Shown in pieces: positions 1 through 6,936 of a stretch of DNA of 12,004 bases. Made by a program: the position numbers and the translations under genes. The stretch comes from Bacillota bacterium (GTDB taxonomy: Bacteria > Bacillota > Limnochordia > Darwinibacteriales > Darwinibacteriaceae): contig JAAYSR010000209.1 of assembly GCA_012518325.1 (NCBI GenBank), positions 1-12,004 on the forward strand. Direction: 5' to 3'. The notes under the pieces are model-generated. The model was not told the DNA's origin and made no database searches. It saw only the letters and a program-made list of their open reading frames with translations. Positions within the stretch are counted from its first letter, which is position 1. Each line of letters opens with the position of its first letter.

Positions 1-191
1 ACTGCTTTAGAGATCGGCATGGCACTGCGTACTCCAAATCTGCGGGCCTCATACGAGGCGGTAGAGACAACGCCCCTTGGAGAATCCTTGCGGCCGCCAA
101 TGATCAAAGGCTTCCCTGCATATTCCGGATGATCAAGGACCTCGACGGCAGCAAAGAAGGCATCCATATCGACATGCATAATTGTACGCAT
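1..191 (-). CDS. dinB: DNA polymerase IV (Y-family), N-terminal part, runs off the left edge
   Basis: Error-prone translesion DNA polymerase of the Y family, acting on damaged or stalled replication templates. Reading the minus strand from the ATG at 191 gives 63 codons before the window edge. The N-terminus has the Y-family motif HVDMDAFFAAVE (residues 6-17), with catalytic metal-binding Asp8 and the aromatic steric-gate position Phe13. It is followed by a GGRKDSPRGVVSTASYEAR-type segment (about 37-55) and FGVRSAMP, matching palm/finger residues of E. coli Pol IV almost position for position. The start is supported by GGAGG (minus strand, 200-204), 8 bases from the ATG. The gene is divergent from hflX with only 67 bases between start codons. 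No good LexA box is visible, so SOS control is not shown by the sequence. Only the first sixth or so of a typical gene is present; whether the rest is intact cannot be judged. Confidence 0.93.
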   Translation of the reverse strand, partial: MRTIMHVDMDAFFAAVEVLDHPEYAGKPLIIGGRKDSPRGVVSTASYEARRFGVRSAMPISKA

Positions 192-204
192 GATTTATTC
201 CTCC

Positions 205-227
205 CCGGATCTGATTTCCAGATCGGG
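205..227. promoter_or_regulatory. Inverted repeat between divergent dinB and hflX
   Basis: Two 9-base arms, CCGGATCTG (205-213) and CAGATCGGG (219-227), surround a 5-base spacer. Eight of nine positions pair, with one G/G mismatch, and the inner GATCTG/CAGATC core is perfect. The repeat lies in the only non-coding space between dinB and hflX, directly upstream of the dinB ribosome binding site. It is not followed by a T-run on either strand, so a terminator is unlikely. It may be an operator, or a hairpin in the dinB leader. No known regulator is assigned, and chance occurrence is possible in a region this short. Confidence 0.3.
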
Positions 228-258
228 CCTGAGATTCCTGCGAGAAAAGGGGTGAACC

Positions 259-1491
259 ATGGTAATGGAAACCAAGAGACAGAATGCTTATCTAGTGGCG
301 CTGCAGCAGAGTTTCCAGCGAGACTGGGAAGTGGAAGACAACTTGGCTGAGCTTAAGGAACTTGCTGAAGATGCAGGTTTGCATGTAGTAGAAACTTTCG
401 TCCAGAAACGGAGCTATCCCGATCCGGGAACGTTTATTGGCAGCGGAAAAGCCCTTGAGCTTGGCGACATAGTGGAAGAAGACAGTCTGGTGATCTTCGA
501 CGACGAGCTTACACCTGCCCAGCAGGGCAATCTTTCGGACCTGATCGATGCTCCGGTCATCGACCGGACCCAGCTAATACTAGACATTTTCGCCCAAAGG
601 GCCCACAGCAATGAAGGGAAAATCCAGGTGGAGCTGGCCCAGCTAAACTACTTGCTCCCTCGTCTGATGGGCAAGGGGAAAGCCCTGTCCCGCCTGGGAG
701 GAGGAATTGGCACCAGGGGGCCGGGTGAGACCAAGCTGGAGACTGACCGCCGGCGTATCAGAAAGCGTATCTCAGACCTGAAAAAGGAACTGGAGAAGAT
801 ACGCCAGACCAGGGGCTTGCAAAGAGAAGGGCGGACTCATACCGCTGTCCCCCATGTTGCCCTGGTGGGGTACACTAATGCAGGCAAGTCCACCTTGTTG
901 AAGGCTTTGACGGGTTCCGACGTGTTCGTGGCAGATCAGCTCTTCGCCACGCTGGATCCCACCATCAGGCGCTGGGACCTCAAAAGCGGACGCTGGGTTT
1001 ATCTTAGTGATACGGTGGGTTTCATCCGCAAGCTTCCCCACACTCTGGTGGCGGCATTCCAAGCTACCCTGGAAGAGGTGGTCTATGCCGATTTGCTTCT
1101 CCATGTAATTGACGCCAGCCATCCCCAGTCTCTGGAGCAAAAGGAAGCAGTGGAGGAAGTGCTGAAAGAAATTGGTGCCGCAGCGCCTGTCATTTCAGTG
1201 TATAATAAGATAGATTTGGTGGAGCACCCAATCGACGTTCCCGAACCGGAACAGGCCATTTCTGCCAAGACTGGGTATCAGCTGGATAAACTGGCAGATG
1301 CTGTAGACAGCTTTTTTGCTGCAGGTTACTCTGTCAAGGAATATTTCTTTCCCTATGACAAACTGGGTGAGGCCAGCTGGCTGCGGAACAACGCCCACGT
1401 TCTGGGCGAAGAGTTTGTGCCGGAAGGGGTAAGAATCACAGCTGAGGTGGACCGCAGGACAGCGAACCTGCTTCGTGTGTTTGAGAATTGA
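259..1491 (+). CDS. hflX: Ribosome-associated GTPase HflX
   Basis: TRAFAC-class GTPase that binds the 50S subunit and, in characterised bacteria, splits stalled or stress-inactivated 70S ribosomes. The 410-residue protein has the usual length and order of parts. The N-terminal HflX domain (about 20-165) includes GTFIGSGKALEL and the glycine-rich SRLGGGIGTRGPGETKLETD stretch (144-163). A charged helical linker follows (about 163-190), then the G domain: G1 GYTNAGKST (204-212), G2 region TLDPT (231-235), G3 DTVGF (251-255), G4 NKID (316-319) and G5 SAK (335-337). A short C-terminal domain ends the protein. The start ATG follows AAAGGGGTG (246-254). It is the first gene of the rightward run, divergent from dinB, and a 68-base gap precedes tdk, so tdk may have its own promoter. 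No E. coli hfq/hflK/hflC-type neighbours are present. Confidence 0.97.
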   Translation: MVMETKRQNAYLVALQQSFQRDWEVEDNLAELKELAEDAGLHVVETFVQKRSYPDPGTFIGSGKALELGDIVEEDSLVIFDDELTPAQQGNLSDLIDAPVIDRTQLILDIFAQRAHSNEGKIQVELAQLNYLLPRLMGKGKALSRLGGGIGTRGPGETKLETDRRRIRKRISDLKKELEKIRQTRGLQREGRTHTAVPHVALVGYTNAGKSTLLKALTGSDVFVADQLFATLDPTIRRWDLKSGRWVYLSDTVGFIRKLPHTLVAAFQATLEEVVYADLLLHVIDASHPQSLEQKEAVEEVLKEIGAAAPVISVYNKIDLVEHPIDVPEPEQAISAKTGYQLDKLADAVDSFFAAGYSVKEYFFPYDKLGEASWLRNNAHVLGEEFVPEGVRITAEVDRRTANLLRVFEN

Positions 1492-1559
1492 AAAGGCAGG
1501 ATTTCCCTTGAGCTTTAGAGAAACCTAGCTTGTTGCGATAAAGTGATAGAGGTGAGATC

Positions 1560-2156
1560 ATGCCAAGTAGTGAAGCTTCCTGGCTCGAAGTGATCGCTGG
1601 TTCTATGTTTTCGGGGAAATCCGAGGAGCTGATCAGAAGGGTCAAGCGGGCGGTCATTGCCAAGCAGAATGTGATAGTTTTTAAGCCAGCCCTGGATCAC
1701 CGTTATGGGAGGGAAAGGGTCGCCGCCCACAACGGCTTGCATATAGATTGTATACCGGTTCGTGAGCCGGAAGAGATCTTAGGTCAAGTGAATGATGATG
1801 TAGATGTAGTGGCAATTGATGAAGTTCAGTTTTTCGGTCCCGACATTGTTCCCGTCTGCCAGCTGCTGGTCAGAGCAGGGAAAAGGGTTATTGCTGCAGG
1901 CCTGGATCAGGACTTCAGGGGTGAGCCCTTTGGCTCTGTTCCCATCCTCATGGCTTTAGCTGAACAGGTGACAAAATTGAATGCCATTTGTGTGGTCTGC
2001 GGCCGGGCTGCCAGTCGAACCCAGAGACTGATTGACGGCGAGCCGGCCAATTACAATGATCCCATTATTCTCATCGGGGCAACGGAGAACTATGAAGCCC
2101 GCTGCAGCCGCTGCCACGAGGTGCCAGGATCACCGGATTTGCAGGTAGGGGTGTAG
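1560..2156 (+). CDS. tdk: Thymidine kinase (type II)
   Basis: Cytosolic enzyme that phosphorylates thymidine (and deoxyuridine) with ATP to dTMP in pyrimidine salvage. The 198-residue protein is normal for the type II (TK1-like) family. It shows the P-loop GSMFSGKS (14-21), the DEVQFF motif (87-92) whose Glu88 is the expected catalytic base, and the flexible lasso region around GLDQDFRGEPFG (114-125). It also has the structural zinc site made of two CxxC pairs, Cys144/Cys147 and Cys182/Cys185. The start ATG is preceded by AGAGGTGA (1548-1555) at good spacing. With upp and comEB further along, it makes pyrimidine salvage a recurring theme. The 68 bases upstream (1492-1559) hold no convincing -35/-10 pair or terminator that I can see. 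The next gene starts 3 bases after the stop. Confidence 0.97.
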   Translation: MPSSEASWLEVIAGSMFSGKSEELIRRVKRAVIAKQNVIVFKPALDHRYGRERVAAHNGLHIDCIPVREPEEILGQVNDDVDVVAIDEVQFFGPDIVPVCQLLVRAGKRVIAAGLDQDFRGEPFGSVPILMALAEQVTKLNAICVVCGRAASRTQRLIDGEPANYNDPIILIGATENYEARCSRCHEVPGSPDLQVGV

Positions 2157-2159
2157 CCT

Positions 2160-3053
2160 ATGGCACGCAAATCGGGCGTTGTCTTCTTTATCATGGTGAT
2201 GCGGTCCATCGTGGTCGGCGTAGCCTACTACCTGGTCCGTGACATTCCAGGCCTGACCTCGTCCTTTGTGTCGATTTTTGTAGGTTTTTTGGCCTTTGAT
2301 ATGATCGTTGCCATGCCCAAATTCTCAGTTCGTTTCGGCCATCTGCGGGATCTGGTCTTCCTGCTCTTGCCGCGCATCAGCGGAACCGCGCTCAGTCTGG
2401 CAGGAGGTCTGGCCCTTGGTGTGCTCTTTGGCAGCCTGACTAAGGTGGGTCTGCCGGTCCTGGCGGGGGCGGTTTTTGCCATGGGGCTTTCCTACAGTTT
2501 TTCTGCGAGTATAAAGGGAAGCATTTCTAGTTATGTGGGCATGATTTCTGCCGTAGACATGTTTGATCGGGTGGTGCGCCTGGACTACTTTACTGATTAC
2601 TGGATCCAGGATTTGGCGGGACCGGCAGGAAATTTGATCTACAGTACCTTTCTGGCACTTTTGATCGGCTGGCTGGTGGGGATTGTCATCGGCAGCTTTA
2701 CCCGCCTCTTTTTGCCCCGCGGCTATCGTTCCGTCAAGAGCAGCGCCTATGAGCAGCCGCTGTGGATGCGTTCGTTTCGAGACGTGCTGCACCTAGGGGA
2801 AGACACTGTACTCTTGCAGATCGAACTGAGCGAAGAATCGGCTTTGGCCTATCACAGCCTGGCAGAAGTGGGTTTAAGCAAGGATCTGGGTGTGCAGGTG
2901 CTCTCCATCATCCGTTCGCCGGAAGAGATCATTGCGCCCAAGGGCGCTGACGTGCTTTTGCCCCTTGATCAGCTGGTGGTAATTGTGCCGGCAGGTCAAG
3001 TTCAGAATTTAATCTCCTTAATGAAAGGACGCGTGTTAGATGGGCAAATTTAA
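2160..3053 (+). CDS. Uncharacterised membrane protein with C-terminal RCK_C (TrkA-C)-like domain
   Basis: I recognise no named family for the whole 297-residue protein. About five hydrophobic segments are visible (roughly 7-25, 34-52, 75-92, 96-117, 157-180). A basic, soluble tail follows from about 185. Residues about 210-288 read like an RCK_C/TrkA-C regulatory domain: alternating beta strands, a SLAEVGLSKDLGVQVLSIIR stretch (233-252), a IIAPKGADVLLPLDQLVVIV stretch (257-276) and a final helix. RCK_C domains bind small ligands, including cyclic di-AMP in some Bacillota, and regulate cation transporters or channels. No potassium selectivity-filter-like sequence is visible in the membrane part, so a transport role is only a guess. 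The ATG lies 3 bases after the tdk stop, behind GGTAGGGGTG, and the 3' end overlaps yqhQ by 14 bases, indicating tight co-expression with both. It has no signal of being foreign. Confidence 0.85.
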   Translation: MARKSGVVFFIMVMRSIVVGVAYYLVRDIPGLTSSFVSIFVGFLAFDMIVAMPKFSVRFGHLRDLVFLLLPRISGTALSLAGGLALGVLFGSLTKVGLPVLAGAVFAMGLSYSFSASIKGSISSYVGMISAVDMFDRVVRLDYFTDYWIQDLAGPAGNLIYSTFLALLIGWLVGIVIGSFTRLFLPRGYRSVKSSAYEQPLWMRSFRDVLHLGEDTVLLQIELSEESALAYHSLAEVGLSKDLGVQVLSIIRSPEEIIAPKGADVLLPLDQLVVIVPAGQVQNLISLMKGRVLDGQI

Positions 3054-3957
3054 TTATGGAGGCCAAGCGGTTATCGAAGGCGTAATGATGCGCGGGCAGT
3101 ATCATGCGGCCGTTGCGGTACGCAAGGCAGATCAATCTATAACAGTGTTAGAAGAAAACCTAAGACCGTGGTCTGACCGCTTTCCCATACTGAAGAAGCC
3201 AATTCTGCGGGGTTCGGCAGCCCTGATTGAGAGTCTGATAATGGGGCTGAGGAGCCTAAACTACTCGGCCAGTCAGTTTGGGGAAGCAGAGGAGCAGCTG
3301 ACCACCAAGGAACTGGTGTTGACCATGGTCTTTGCCCTGGTTCTGACGGTAGCACTCTTTATTGTCCTGCCTGCTTTTCTGCTCCGCTTTGTCCAAAGTT
3401 ACATTTCATCCAATATAGTGGTCAATTTGGTGGAAGGTGTCATCAAAGTATCCATCTTCGTACTTTACATTGCGGCAATCGCCTGGATGGAAGACATTAA
3501 AAGAGTGTTTGCCTACCACGGCGCAGAGCATAAGACCATCAACTGTTATGAGGCCGGCGAGGAACTCACTGTCGAAAACGTGGCCAAACACAGCAGGATC
3601 CATGCCCGCTGCGGCACTAACTTCCTCTTGATTGTGCTGTTTACCAGTGTTTTTGTCTTCTCGTTTTTCGGTCGGCCGCCGTTCTTGCAGCGAATCTTGA
3701 TTCATGTGGCAATTATGCCGCTTGTGGCGGGTCTTTCCTATGAGCTGATCCGCAAAGCAGGACAAAAGGATTGTCATCCCGTATTTAGGCTGCTGGCCAA
3801 ACCGGGCATGCTGCTGCAAAATCTTACTACCGTTGAACCTGATGAGCACATGATTGAAGTGGCCATTAAGGCCCTTAAGACGGTGGTGGACAAGGACGCC
3901 ATTCATCCGGAGACGAAGAAAGTGGTTCCCCTCCCATCATCGGATTCCAATGCCTAA
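3040..3957 (+). CDS. yqhQ: DUF1385 membrane protein, YqhQ family
   Basis: Member of the DUF1385/YqhQ family, described in public resources as a predicted metal-dependent membrane protein; the actual function is unknown. The 305-residue protein carries the family hallmark YGGQAVIEGVMMRG (6-19) at its N-terminus. It has about four membrane segments (about 92-114, 125-148, 194-211, 219-236). The loop between the second and third holds two conserved blocks, YHGAEHKTI (159-167) and RIHARCGTNF (186-195). His160, His164, His188 and Cys191 are candidate metal ligands, which is inference. A 14-base overlap with the preceding gene and AAAGGA (3024-3029) support the ATG start. It lies 17 bases before prfA; this adjacency is common in clostridial genomes and hints at a link to translation or envelope growth that has not been defined. 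Confidence 0.92.
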   Translation: MGKFNYGGQAVIEGVMMRGQYHAAVAVRKADQSITVLEENLRPWSDRFPILKKPILRGSAALIESLIMGLRSLNYSASQFGEAEEQLTTKELVLTMVFALVLTVALFIVLPAFLLRFVQSYISSNIVVNLVEGVIKVSIFVLYIAAIAWMEDIKRVFAYHGAEHKTINCYEAGEELTVENVAKHSRIHARCGTNFLLIVLFTSVFVFSFFGRPPFLQRILIHVAIMPLVAGLSYELIRKAGQKDCHPVFRLLAKPGMLLQNLTTVEPDEHMIEVAIKALKTVVDKDAIHPETKKVVPLPSSDSNA

Positions 3958-3974
3958 AGGAGTAGGAGGCAATA

Positions 3975-5057
3975 ATGCTAGATAAGTTACAGGCTTTAGA
4001 AGAAAAGTATGAAGAATTAACCCGTGAGATGAGTGATCCGGATATTTTCAATGATCCCCAGGCTTATAACAAATTGGCCAAGGCCCATGCAGATTTGGGG
4101 GAAATAGTGGGGAAATACAGGGAGTACCGCCAGGTGCTGCAGGATTTAGAAGATGCAGAGCTGATGCTTGACGAACCCCAGGATGAAGATTTCGCGGCCA
4201 TGCTTAATGAAGAAATCGAGAGGCTGAGTGAAGCCAAAGAGAAGCTCCAGGGAGAGCTTCAGGTTCTCTTGCTGCCTAAGGATCCCAATGATGACAAAAA
4301 CGTAATTGTGGAAATCAGGGCGGGAACCGGCGGAGAAGAAGCTGCCCTGTTTGCCGGCACCCTGTTCAGGATGTATTCGCGCTATGCAGAGGATCAGCGC
4401 TGGAAGGTGGATATGCTCAGCAGCAACGCCACCGAACTTGGCGGCTTCAAGGAAGTAATCTTTGTGATTGAGGGCCAAGGCGCCTATTCCCGTCTCAAGT
4501 TTGAAAGCGGGGTCCACAGGGTGCAGCGGATTCCTGCCACTGAGGCAGGGGGCCGCATCCACACCTCAACGGCGACGGTGGCAGTGCTCCCGGAGGCCGA
4601 GGAGGTTGAACTGCATATTGATCCAAATGATCTCAAGATTGACGTTTACCGCTCTTCCGGACCTGGCGGCCAAAGCGTAAACACCACTGACTCAGCTGTC
4701 AGGGTTACGCACCTGCCTACCGGGCTGGTAGTAGCCTGCCAGGATGAGAAGTCTCAGCACAAAAACAAGGAGAAAGCCCTGAAAATTCTCAGGGCCAGGC
4801 TTTATGATCAGCTGCAGGAAGAGGCTGAAAGGGAACAGGCTGCTGTTCGCCGCAGCCAGGTGGGCACCGGCGACCGCAGCGAGCGAATCCGCACCTACAA
4901 CTTCCCCCAGGGCAGGGTCACTGATCACCGCATCAACCTTACCTTATACAAGCTCGATTTAGTAATCGACGGTGATTTAGACGAAATTATCGATGGGCTG
5001 ATTACGGCAGATCAAGTGGAAAGATTGAAGGAGACCGTTGACGTTAACCATGGCTAA
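3975..5057 (+). CDS. prfA: Peptide chain release factor 1
   Basis: Class I release factor that reads UAA and UAG in the ribosomal A site and triggers hydrolysis of peptidyl-tRNA. The 360-residue length is standard. Features in order are an N-terminal coiled region (about 1-100), the PCRF domain beginning near IRAGTGGEEAALFAG (114-128), the stop-codon recognition tripeptide PAT in RIPATEAGGRIHTSTAT (187-189), and the catalytic GGQ loop in SSGPGGQSVNTTDSAVR (GGQ 231-233). The Pro-x-Thr tripeptide and the length distinguish it from RF2, which has SPF and usually a programmed frameshift; no frameshift is present here. A strong AGGAGG (3964-3969) sits 5 bases before the ATG. The next gene, prmC, encodes the enzyme that methylates the GGQ glutamine, and its start overlaps the prfA stop codon. 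Confidence 0.98.
   Translation: MLDKLQALEEKYEELTREMSDPDIFNDPQAYNKLAKAHADLGEIVGKYREYRQVLQDLEDAELMLDEPQDEDFAAMLNEEIERLSEAKEKLQGELQVLLLPKDPNDDKNVIVEIRAGTGGEEAALFAGTLFRMYSRYAEDQRWKVDMLSSNATELGGFKEVIFVIEGQGAYSRLKFESGVHRVQRIPATEAGGRIHTSTATVAVLPEAEEVELHIDPNDLKIDVYRSSGPGGQSVNTTDSAVRVTHLPTGLVVACQDEKSQHKNKEKALKILRARLYDQLQEEAEREQAAVRRSQVGTGDRSERIRTYNFPQGRVTDHRINLTLYKLDLVIDGDLDEIIDGLITADQVERLKETVDVNHG
5028..5033 (+). promoter_or_regulatory. Ribosome binding site inside prfA serving prmC
   Basis: AAGGAG lies 4 bases before an in-frame TTG (5038) and 16 bases before the ATG at 5050. The spacing is slightly short for the TTG and too long for the ATG. I prefer the ATG because it gives the N-terminus expected of PrmC and overlaps the prfA stop, so ribosomes ending prfA can re-initiate there. 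The TTG start, which adds four residues, cannot be excluded. Confidence 0.45.
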
Positions 5058-5901
5058 GCAGTATACAATTGGAGAGCTAATCAGTCTCAGTGCAGGCTAC
5101 CTGGAGAGTAAGGGCTGCAGTTCAGCGCGCCTGGACGCTGAGCTTCTGCTTGGCCATGTCTTAGGTCTGGACCGTTTAGATCTGTATCTTAATTTCGACA
5201 AACCCTTGAGCAGCAGAGAGGTGGACGAGTATCGCCAGTATATAGGGCGCAGGGGCCAAAGGGTCCCCCTGGCGTATTTGACTGGGCAGAGGGAGTTTTA
5301 TTCGCTGCCGATCCATGTCAGCCCCGATGTGTTGATTCCAAGGCCGGAAACGGAGTTTGTGGTGGACAAGACCCTGGAGGTTTTAGAAGCGGGTCAGCCT
5401 GCCAACATACTGGAGCTCGGCACAGGGAGCGGGGCGATTGCCCTGGCCCTTGCCTGTCAGGACCCTCTTTTTCGGATTACTGCCGTGGATGTTTCCCAGG
5501 AGGCCCTCAAGGTCGCGGAGGCAAACGCCAAGCGCCTTGAGGTAGATAGTCAGGTGGTCTTTCTGCAAAGTGACCTCTTTGAAAACGTAACCGGTACATA
5601 TCGGGTTATTTGTTCTAACCCTCCATACATCAAAAGAGACGAGCTCCCCAGGCTTTCCCCGGAAGTTCAGACCGAGCCTGCCCTCGCTTTAGACGGAGGT
5701 CCCGACGGGCTTGAATTCTATCGCCGCATTCTCGGCCAGGCCGCTTCTTTGTTGGAGCAACCTGGTTTTGTCGTGTTAGAAATAGGCTGGGACCAAGGTC
5801 CTGATGTACGTGCCATTGGTGAAAAATCCGGTTTCACCTGGCTGGAAACGGCCCGGGATTACAGCGGCAAAGATCGGGTGGTGGTCTTCCAGTGGGCATG
5901 A
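5050..5901 (+). CDS. prmC: Release factor glutamine methyltransferase
   Basis: S-adenosylmethionine-dependent enzyme that N5-methylates the glutamine of the GGQ motif in RF1 and RF2, which raises termination efficiency. From the ATG at 5050 the protein has 283 residues, normal for the family. An N-terminal helical release-factor-binding domain (about 1-75) precedes a Rossmann methyltransferase domain. Visible motifs are LIPRPETE (95-102), the SAM-binding ILELGTGSGAIALAL (120-134), the acidic ribose-binding segment ITAVDVS, and the catalytic NPPY (190-193) in SNPPYIKRDEL. The start overlaps the prfA stop by 8 bases, and an alternative TTG start at 5038 would add four residues. The 3' end overlaps tsaC by ATGA. 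Pairing with its substrate's gene is the classical arrangement and supports the assignment against other NPPY methyltransferases. Confidence 0.97.
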   Translation: MAKQYTIGELISLSAGYLESKGCSSARLDAELLLGHVLGLDRLDLYLNFDKPLSSREVDEYRQYIGRRGQRVPLAYLTGQREFYSLPIHVSPDVLIPRPETEFVVDKTLEVLEAGQPANILELGTGSGAIALALACQDPLFRITAVDVSQEALKVAEANAKRLEVDSQVVFLQSDLFENVTGTYRVICSNPPYIKRDELPRLSPEVQTEPALALDGGPDGLEFYRRILGQAASLLEQPGFVVLEIGWDQGPDVRAIGEKSGFTWLETARDYSGKDRVVVFQWA

Positions 5902-6920
5902 TCAGAACGCGTCTTTTGAAGCCGGATCAGATTCAGGAAGCTGCCGAGCTGCTGCGCCAGGGTCAGGTTGTGGCTTTTCCTACAGAAACCGTTTACGGTT
6001 TGGGTGCCAACGCCCTTGATCCCAGGGCGGTAGAAGCAATTTTTGCGGCTAAAGGCCGGCCTCAGGATAATCCATTAATTGTCCACATAGGTTCGCAAAA
6101 CCAGGTGGAGGAGCTGGTCAGAGAAATTCCTCCTGAAGCCCTCCTGTTGATGGAGAAATTTTGGCCCGGACCATTAACTTTGGTGCTTAAGAAGAAAGAC
6201 CTTGTTCCAGATGTAGTCACAGCCGGTTTGGATACTGTAGCAGTGAGAATGCCCGATCATCCAGCCGCGCTGGAGCTTCTGCGGAGCACAGGATTTCCGT
6301 TGGCTGCCCCTAGTGCCAATATCTCGGGCCGTCCCAGTCCAACCAGGGCGGAACATGTCTATGCAGATTTGACGGGCAAAATTCCTGCCATCCTCGATGG
6401 CGGCGAGACTGGATGGGGAGTGGAGTCAACTGTTCTGGACTGCACCGCAGAGCCGTTTCTTCTGTTAAGGCCGGGAGGGGTAACCCTGGAGGACTTGCGG
6501 GCGGTCGTTCCCGTTCAGTATGGGGAACCCGCCAGCGGGGCTAAAGCTGACCAAACACCTCGCTCGCCTGGGATGAAGTATAGGCATTATGCGCCAGAGG
6601 CTCTGGTGTTTTTGGTCACTGGAGGTGCAGCTGCGCCAAAAATCCTTGAACTTAGCGAACCCTATCTTAAAAGGGGCGAAAGAGTAGGGGTGATGACCTG
6701 GAATGAAAGGACCCACCTCTATCCGGGGCTGAGTGTCCTGCCCATGGGTTCCGAAGGGGATCTGGAGGCGTTAGCCCACAGCCTTTATCACTTACTGAGA
6801 AAAGCAGATGTGCTTGGGCTCAAAGCGTTATTCATCGAAGGCGTTTCAGAGGATAATCTGGGCCTGGCTATTATGAACCGTCTGCGCAAGGCGGCCAATA
6901 ATCGAGAAATAAGGACCTGA
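5898..6920 (+). CDS. tsaC: Threonylcarbamoyl-AMP synthase (Sua5/YwlC type)
   Basis: Makes threonylcarbamoyl-adenylate from threonine, bicarbonate and ATP, the first step of t6A37 formation in ANN-decoding tRNAs; TsaB, TsaD and TsaE finish the reaction. The 340-residue protein is the long Sua5 form rather than the short E. coli TsaC. An N-terminal YrdC/Sua5 domain (about 10-200) has FPTETVYGLGANALD (27-41), KGRPQDNPL (52-60), WPGPLTLVL (89-97), APSANISGRPSPT (137-149) and a GVESTVLDC segment (175-183). A linker SPGMKYRHYAP (223-233), which in Sua5 proteins folds over the active site, joins the smaller C-terminal Sua5 domain (about 235-335). The ATG overlaps the prmC stop as ATGA; an in-frame GTG at 5892 would add two residues. 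The B. subtilis name is ywlC. ywlE follows after 16 bases, as in B. subtilis-like clusters. Confidence 0.97.
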   Translation: MIRTRLLKPDQIQEAAELLRQGQVVAFPTETVYGLGANALDPRAVEAIFAAKGRPQDNPLIVHIGSQNQVEELVREIPPEALLLMEKFWPGPLTLVLKKKDLVPDVVTAGLDTVAVRMPDHPAALELLRSTGFPLAAPSANISGRPSPTRAEHVYADLTGKIPAILDGGETGWGVESTVLDCTAEPFLLLRPGGVTLEDLRAVVPVQYGEPASGAKADQTPRSPGMKYRHYAPEALVFLVTGGAAAPKILELSEPYLKRGERVGVMTWNERTHLYPGLSVLPMGSEGDLEALAHSLYHLLRKADVLGLKALFIEGVSEDNLGLAIMNRLRKAANNREIRT

Positions 6921-6936
6921 AGCAAAAGGAGGAGCT

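Noticed and set aside
254..265. GAACCATGGTAA, resembling half of a Bacillota LexA box (GAAC-N4-GTTC), upstream of dinB
   Set aside because: Only the left half and GT of the right half match, and the bases are fixed by the hflX start codon region. It is not good enough to call an SOS operator.
1492..1559. Possible sigma-A promoter (TTGAGC at 1508, GATAAA at 1537) before tdk
   Set aside because: The spacer would be 23 bases, far from 17, so the pair is not credible.
2325..2792. Long minus-strand open frame (155 codons) opposite the membrane protein gene
   Set aside because: It is antisense to a well-supported gene, has no recognisable domain and a composition typical of a shadow frame.
3406..3906. 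Minus-strand open frame (166 codons) opposite yqhQ
   Set aside because: Shadow of a conserved gene with no recognisable protein features.
4241..4260. Perfect 7-base inverted repeat GAAGCTC-N6-GAGCTTC inside prfA
   Set aside because: Coding region with no terminator-like tail; explained by chance and the codons of a charged helix.
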